44,422 nt of DNA from Chara braunii (Eukaryota > Streptophyta > Charophyceae > Charales > Characeae), in contig BFEA01000011.1 in NCBI GenBank assembly GCA_003427395.1, positions 5,979,944 through 6,024,365 of the forward strand. Direction: 5' to 3'. Both the position numbers and the translations under genes were made by a program. The notes beneath the pieces are model-generated. The model saw only the letters and a list, made by a program, of their open reading frames with translations. It did no database searches and was not told where the DNA came from. Numbering within the stretch: position 1 is the stretch's first letter; every line of letters begins with the position of its first letter. Shown here piece by piece: positions 39,846-44,422 of this stretch.

Positions 39846-40168
39846 GGGAGTCTGTGTTACCGGCAACGACAACATCATCAACAACAACAACAGCATCGAA
39901 TACAATAACGGCGGCTACCCCGGAGCTCATTGGGGTGATGTCAACAACTGCTTCAACAGCGCCTATGACGATGACATCTTATGCTACATCAACGCAGCAC
40001 TCAACAGCAATAACGATATCAAGATTCTCAACAACTTCGACGGCACTTACGGCGCAGACATCTACAGTGTCACTGACAACAAATACATCAACGACATGGA
40101 AGGTTCTGCCGATGATGACTATGACGGCTGCGAGGGCAGCAACTCCTACCAAATCACAGGCGATCATG
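39846..40168 (+). CDS. internal exon of an Asn/Asp-rich protein
   Basis: A 323-bp exon between a pyrimidine-rich acceptor (CTTCTCATCGCTTATTCAG) and a donor (CATG|GTAAGTGCG). In the frame starting GGA at 39,847 it encodes about 107 residues: VTGNDNIINNNNSIEYNNGG, YPGAHWGDVNNCFNSAYDDD, ILCYINAALNSNNDIKILNN, FDGTYGADIYSVTDNKYIND. Codon use is strongly biased to AAC, GAC, TAC and ATC, unlike any other frame nearby, which supports selection as protein. The overlapping ATG-started Thr-rich frame at 39,719-40,258 is its shadow. It resembles no family I can name. Both ends are phase 1-like (one base left over each side), so flanking exons are required; I see none in the window. Confidence 0.6.
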
Positions 40169-40280
40169 GTAAGTGCGACTTTGTGTCCTTTGACTTTGAC
40201 CCCCCCCTTTGGGTGTGGGGTTTGGGCTGCCGTGAGGAGGATATGGGATGTCTATTGAACCCTGCCGCGTCACCTCCCCT

Positions 40281-40927
40281 CTCTGCTGTGGATGTCGTAC
40301 GAGTCGATAGACTCGTAAGGTTTGAGGGCCTCGTTTAAACAACCAGTACTTGGCCCAGCTATCGGCCGCAAAAGAAAATAGCATAGAAACATTTCTACTT
40401 GGATGAATTTGGGCGCTCCTGTAGTGGCCCGTACGTTTCCTAAAATCGTGGCGTTAACGGAGGCATGACTTTAGGAAGTACTGGTGGTTTAATCACTATC
40501 TCTGCTGTGATGTCGTAAGTGTGGAGGCACTCACTACATTTGTGGGCCTTGTTTAATTACTGCCCTTTAGGCGAGATGGTGGTTGTGCGCAGATTGCTGA
40601 ATGGGAGATACAGGTCCCTTGTTTTTTTTTGTGATTTACTCAGTCTGTCGTTTTGGCGAGATTACAGATGTAGTACTTTCTGCTAGGTTTAATTAGGAGT
40701 ATCGATTAACTCAGGCCCTGTTATGTCTTCCCCTCCCTTCTCATGATGTTGAATGCTCCAGCCAGCGGTAAATGAGTGGAGTAGGACAGGGCGATGATGC
40801 TAGGGTTTAGTAGAGTACGTCATCTTCAGACCCTGCTATGACTTGCCCCCACGCCCCCTCACGATCTTGAATGATTCATGTAGCAGTAAATGAGTGGCGT
40901 AGGGCAGGGTGATGATGCTAGGGTATC
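40281..40927 (+). repeat. two repeat pairs downstream of the exon
   Basis: TCTCTGCTGTGGATGTCGTA and a GGGCCTCGTTTAA-like tail occur at 40,281 and about 40,500. A ~115-bp unit (CCCTGYTATG, then AGCRGTAAATGAGTGG, then GATGATGCTAGGGT) is tandemly repeated at 40,714 and 40,829. If the exon is real these lie in its downstream intron. Confidence 0.7.
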
Positions 40928-41037
40928 GTTGAGCAGTTAATCCCCTCCAGTGAGGGCAATCAATGCTGCTCATCAGTTAAAAGTCACGCATACATGACAA
41001 TTTCATGTCTGTTCAATCAAATGATTACAAATGTTTA

Positions 41038-41176
41038 GGGACGCTGGACCAGCTTTCCAGCAGGTGTTGCTCCCCACTAATGGATGGAGCCTCGCTGACA
41101 GTGCTAGTGGTGTCTGCTTTAATCAGCACCCCTAGCATTAGTTCGGGTTGTTTAAAAAAAGAAAAGAAAAAAAAAG
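41038..41176 (+). mobile_element. GGGACGCTGG retroposon copy with A-rich tail
   Basis: It closely matches the 38,001 copy: the GCTGGA/TCCAGC hairpin, CAGGTGTTGCTCCCCACTAA, TCAGCACCCCTAGC and GGGTTGTTT, then an A-rich tail broken by G. Confidence 0.75.
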
Positions 41177-41303
41177 GTAGTTGTTTTGGCCGCATCCCCA
41201 AAAAAAAGAGGTGACAATTGCCACCAAACGCCATCTCAAAAGGGGGAACTCTCTACTGGAGGATGCTCTTATAACCTCCCGTAGTGACATATCCCATATT
41301 GCC

Positions 41304-41305
<2 letters not shown>

Positions 41306-41360
<55 letters not shown>
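41306..41360. repeat. poly-T tract (55 T)
   Basis: An uninterrupted T-run. It may be the reversed tail of a minus-strand retroposon; its length may be unreliable. Confidence 0.95.
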
Positions 41361-41428
41361 CCCACCACGTCTGCGCTGCTCCGAGTAAGGGGCTCGCCGC
41401 ACGAGTGTCAAAATGAAAAAAAGTATGA

Positions 41429-41516
41429 GTGCATCTTCCGCAGAAGGTGGCAAGATGCATCCGTTTCTATTTGTCGTAACGGATGCATCTTGCCACACTC
41501 TGTGGTAATATGCACC
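41429..41516. mobile_element. small foldback element with perfect 19-bp inner arms
   Basis: GTGGCAAGATGCATCCGTT (41,447-41,465) and its complement (41,478-41,496) flank a 12-base loop. The pairing extends imperfectly outward to GTGCAT on both sides. Confidence 0.8.
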
Positions 41517-41729
41517 GGTACTTCCTCTGAGGTGTGGCGATGCCCTAAGGGTCCCATTCAACTACTCTTGACCCTAGACGATTTTTTAGAGTCCTCCAAG
41601 AGCTGTCAGGCTCTCAAAAACAGTGAAATCCGGGTCCCAGCTCGGCTTCCTCTGAGTGATAAGCCAGCAGAAGATGACGATGATAAATATGACAGTCCTG
41701 TCCGAAATGGATGTCTACTTTCCAGACGT

Positions 41730-41856
41730 GAAGGACTTTGGGCCTCGCTCCATTACTCACCACATGTACAAAAGACAAGAATTATGGTGGCCTTTCCATG
41801 TTCTGGCTGAAGATTCATTCTTATTTTGCACATTTGAAGAGTAGTGGAGGGAGGCC
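41730..41856 (+). mobile_element. ~127-bp TIR mini-element carrying the FHVL box
   Basis: The left end GGGCCTCGCTCCATTACTC is matched by the inverse right end GAGTAGTGGAGGGAGGCCC. The interior reads TTTCCATGTTCTGGCTGAAG then ATTCATTC, in frame WPFHVLAEDSF. It is homologous to 7612-7733. Immediately right, CTCTGAGAG and CTCTCAGAG (41,857-41,887) form another inverted repeat. Confidence 0.75.
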
Positions 41857-41884
41857 CTCTGAGAGCTCCAATGGAGGTCTCTCA

Positions 41885-42372
41885 GAGGTGGTCTCACACG
41901 GGGACTGATGACCTTACATCCCAGAATTTGAGGCAGTTTTCAGGTCACTCTGGAGAGGCCCACTACCCAAATGTAGTTTTTGGTGACTGTTTTGTCAGCA
42001 GCCTGCGGGGCCGCGGGAGGACACTTTTTGAGACCACCTCCAGAGGTGGTCTCAAATTACCTTTTCGTTTTTTGCTTTCTCTGTGAGGTATTTCAAGAAA
42101 TTCGCACAATGTCATGATCAAAACACCCATGCGTGTTATTTCAGCATTTGAAAAAGAAGAAGATAAAAGCATCATAAAACTCTATATATTTTTGGGTGTA
42201 ACCAGTGTGACGACATGCAGTTCTGTGAGGCACAAATGTCAGGGCCGTAACTCTGTGCTTTGTGGACACAGAACTCATGTGTGACGGCACGGCCACCCAA
42301 AGGCACAAATACATGGTACCAAACGCCCAAGATATTTGTGACTTTAGGTCCCCGTGTGAGTATTCTCCCTTT
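41885..42372. mobile_element. TIR element II, related to element I
   Basis: The left end TCTCACACGGGGACTGATGA then CCT, and the right end GTGACTTTAGGTCCCCGTGT then GAGTATTCTCCC. The left part is homologous, in inverted orientation, to 38,920-39,075: GAATTTGAGGCAGTTTTCAG, CAGCAGCCTGCGG, GAGGACAC, GAGACCACC. A near-palindrome GAGACCACCTC/GAGGTGGTCTC lies at 42,030-42,053. Confidence 0.55.
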
Positions 42373-42503
42373 GTTACAGGCTGGTGGAGAGTTCTTCTCT
42401 CTTTTTTCTATTTCTTGCCATTATATTCGTGTGAGTGTTCTCCCTTTGTTACAGGCTGGTGGAGAGTTCTTCTCTCTTTTTTCTATTTCTTGCCATTATA
42501 TTC
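42353..42503 (+). repeat. 75-bp perfect-looking tandem duplication
   Basis: CGTGTGAGTRTTCTCCCTTT, GTTACAGGCTGGTGGAGAGT, TCTTCTCTCTTTTTTCTATT and on to CATTATATTCG occurs twice, 75 bp apart, with one base difference visible. The near-identity marks it as recent. Confidence 0.9.
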
Positions 42504-43274
42504 GTCGGGACCATCACATCCTGGAAAGCAGGCCCAGTGCTCTAGTAGAACTTGCCAATGGATTACTGTATGCTATTGGCTGAAATAACCTGTATCTGAA
42601 CCAGCTATCCCAAGCATCAAATATGGGACCTCCACAGCCTATGTTTGTCAATTACTCAGCATGACATGTCCTTGACCCTGAAGTTCCTTCATGGCAGTGC
42701 TGAATAAACATATGTTTGGAAAAAACGGTTATCTCCTTATCCTTGCTTCATGCCACTGCATATGTTCAGCTGAGACATATCCCTTCCCCTTACTCTTCCC
42801 CAAACCACCCAAGTTCAACCTTACAATTTCCTTCCAGGGGGAAATGTAGCATGCATGGCCCTCCAATAGGGGGGCCTAGGGGACCGACCATTGGTCATTA
42901 GGCCCCCTAGGCCACACACCCCAAGGTATTTCTTTTACGTCTCGGTGTTGTTTTTATTTTGTCTCATTCTGCTTTGCTGACTTTGGTCTGCTACAGGTAG
43001 TGACATTTCCAGCTTTGAATCTTGTCCGAACCGGCACGGGTGCTTGTTTGGACCAGCTGGACACTAGGAAGTCCACATTTTGGCCATTTAAGGCCCAAGA
43101 TATTTTTGTCCGCACATGGACTCAAACAGGCATCTGTCTGTAGTGCTTCGCCCAGCACTTTTTGGACTTGCCCTGCTACGCCAGCAGGGCCGCCTGGACG
43201 TCTGGTAAGGACCCGGGCAGGCCACTTTTAGGCCAGTCCGTTGGACAAGGATTTGGGTCTGCGTTGTCGAGCGC
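42504..43274. other. no gene recognised
   Basis: CCTGGAAAGCAGGCCCAGTG at 42,520 may be a weak minus-strand retroposon core. GGCCTAGGGG (42,873-42,882) and CCCCTAGGCC (42,904-42,913) form an inverted repeat. Frames around 43,022-43,276 look non-coding. Confidence 0.4.
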
Positions 43275-43535
43275 ATCGGTCCCGCAGGGGGACCCTCACG
43301 GCCGTGTCACGCAGGATTTGTGGCTTGGACTTTTCATCCTTTTATCACGGTACAAATGGAGCTTCCGTAGCCACTCCGGCCGAGTGCGCCAACCATGCGG
43401 GAACTGTTACCTCCCTTCGGTGAGCGTATCCTCGCCAAGCTACCAGTTCACAATACGAAAGTTAATCAGTTGCAATCATAGAGGTGGGCCGGTCGAGGGC
43501 GTTTCTCGTAGGTTGTAGCATAGGGGGTACGTGCA
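43275..43535 (+). repeat. diverged dispersed repeat, copy 2
   Basis: The partner of 15,374-15,690: GGTCCC, CTCACGG, GTGTCACGCAGGATTT, then TAGAGGTGGGCCGGTCGAGG and TAGCATAGG in the same order. 43,536-44,160 between this and the integrase fragment shows nothing I recognise. Confidence 0.5.
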
Positions 43536-44169
43536 GTCCCACTCCTCTATCGGACCCGCACACGAACCGACGCATCGAGGGTTGAAGTCCAAAGCACGAC
43601 TCGTCGTCGGTCGACTAGGACACATTCTTCTTATCACGCGTTACACCACGCTAAAACAAAATAAATTAAATCACTTACACAAAACAAAACTCCTAGTCCC
43701 TTTCGTGTCAGACCTATAACCTTTTGATATGGAAATTGGTAAGGCGTCGCGCGTGAGATTCAAGATAAAATCACGCGGGCGCATGACTTACTCATATCAA
43801 CTAGCAATGCAAGTATACGCAAGCAATCGCAACGATGGAGTGCTATGTAGTACCCATAATCACGCGGTCCTCAATAGTCTTGAGGGTCACGTTCGACACT
43901 CAAGTGTCGGCTGACACGCACCTTGAGGGCTCAATCTCTCGACGCTAGACAACTGCAAAGGTGGTTGATCACCACACTCTCTTCTGCAGCCTGCGGAGAG
44001 TGGGTGGTACACAGGTTCTGGCCTGTTGTGGCAGTCATCTCTTGTGGTTTTGGAGGCAAGCTCCATTATCCAGGACCTTGAGAGAAATCAAGGGGTTTGA
44101 CTTTGACGGTTGCCACGAACTCCAACGTCCAACTATAATAACTCTAAAAAGCAAAGGTAAACGCAATCT

Positions 44170-44422
44170 CTCAGGACTCAGCCGAAGACGATATCGACAA
44201 CCTCACAAAATTTAATGCAATAGCGGCACGAGGGAAAATGTGCACGCTTCGTGAATTGATCGACGACGACCAAAACAACATCATGAACGCGCTCGGTGGA
44301 AGGGCGATGATGACCGACAAAATCCATACCGATGAATTGTCAACGACCCTCAGATATAGGTAAAGGTTGTAGTAGTCTATACGAAAGATGATTCACATTG
44401 TTCACCTTCTGGCAGAGAGGAA
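44170..44422 (-). pseudogene. Ty3/gypsy-type integrase fragment with in-frame stops
   Basis: The minus strand reads LCQKVNNVNHLSYRLLQPLP, ISEGR, a TGA (44,340-44,342) where the family has Trp, then QFIGMDFVGHHRPSTERVHD, VVLVVVDQFTKRAHFPSCRY. CQK is the end of the zinc-binding HHCC region; MDF carries the first catalytic Asp of the DDE core (44,322-44,324); VVDQFTKRAHF is the conserved next strand. A second TGA lies at 44,178 and homology fades beyond it. The upstream part continues past the window edge. It cuts and joins retroelement cDNA in the family; this copy is dead. Confidence 0.8.

Noticed and set aside
39719-40258. Thr/Ser-rich ATG-started 179-codon frame as the real protein
   Set aside because: It overlaps the Asn/Asp-rich exon in another frame. 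Its Thr richness comes from reading AAC/ATC-rich codons out of phase, and it runs through the splice donor.
41138-41561. Poly-Lys and poly-Phe frames
   Set aside because: They run through the 55-T tract and have no other support.

Overview
This is a eukaryotic nuclear segment from a large, repeat-rich, gene-poor genome. The evidence is long (CT)n, (TA)n and homopolymer tracts, many foldback and terminal-inverted-repeat (TIR) elements, tRNA-derived SINE remains, a Ty3/gypsy fragment, GT-AG splice signals, no operons, and one intact long gene in 44 kb. Proteins padded with Gly, Ser and Pro runs, a plant-type GT92 glycosyltransferase and a Myb/SANT transposon protein of a kind I recall from charophyte algae suggest a streptophyte alga such as Chara. 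The organism is inference from memory.

Layout. 0-7.6 kb: simple repeats, short tandem duplications, two paralogous tRNA-derived SINE copies, a ~390-bp element with long TIRs, and copies of a short retroposon-like family with a conserved hairpin. 7.6-10.9 kb: a small TIR element, then the only convincing intact gene, a minus-strand single-exon GT92 glycosyltransferase (978 codons). 10.9-13.5 kb: its 5' flank and a CT tract. 13.5-15.3 kb: a frameshifted, stop-containing Myb/SANT-like transposon protein pseudogene. 15.3-24.3 kb: mostly diverged non-coding repeats, with one candidate first exon at 23.0 kb. 24.36-33.4 kb: a mosaic of a ~750-bp TIR family in both orientations, with (TA)n arrays and a ~95-bp element, interrupted at 26.5-28.1 kb by non-repeat sequence holding a ~107-codon open frame. 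33.4-35.4 kb: two copies of a ~190-bp foldback element, a 22-bp minisatellite and G-rich and A-rich blocks. 35.4-44.2 kb: nested TIR elements, more retroposon copies and one strongly coding internal exon (39,846-40,168). At the right edge the window cuts into a minus-strand gypsy integrase pseudogene.

Gene relationships. There is no pathway cluster. The GT92 enzyme is probably a Golgi type II membrane protein acting on cell-wall or matrix polysaccharide. Nearly everything else is transposon biology. Most TE families here are non-autonomous, and several motifs recur at widely separated loci, most notably a ~36-bp box reading FHVLAEDSF and a retroposon hairpin with a compensatory base-pair change.
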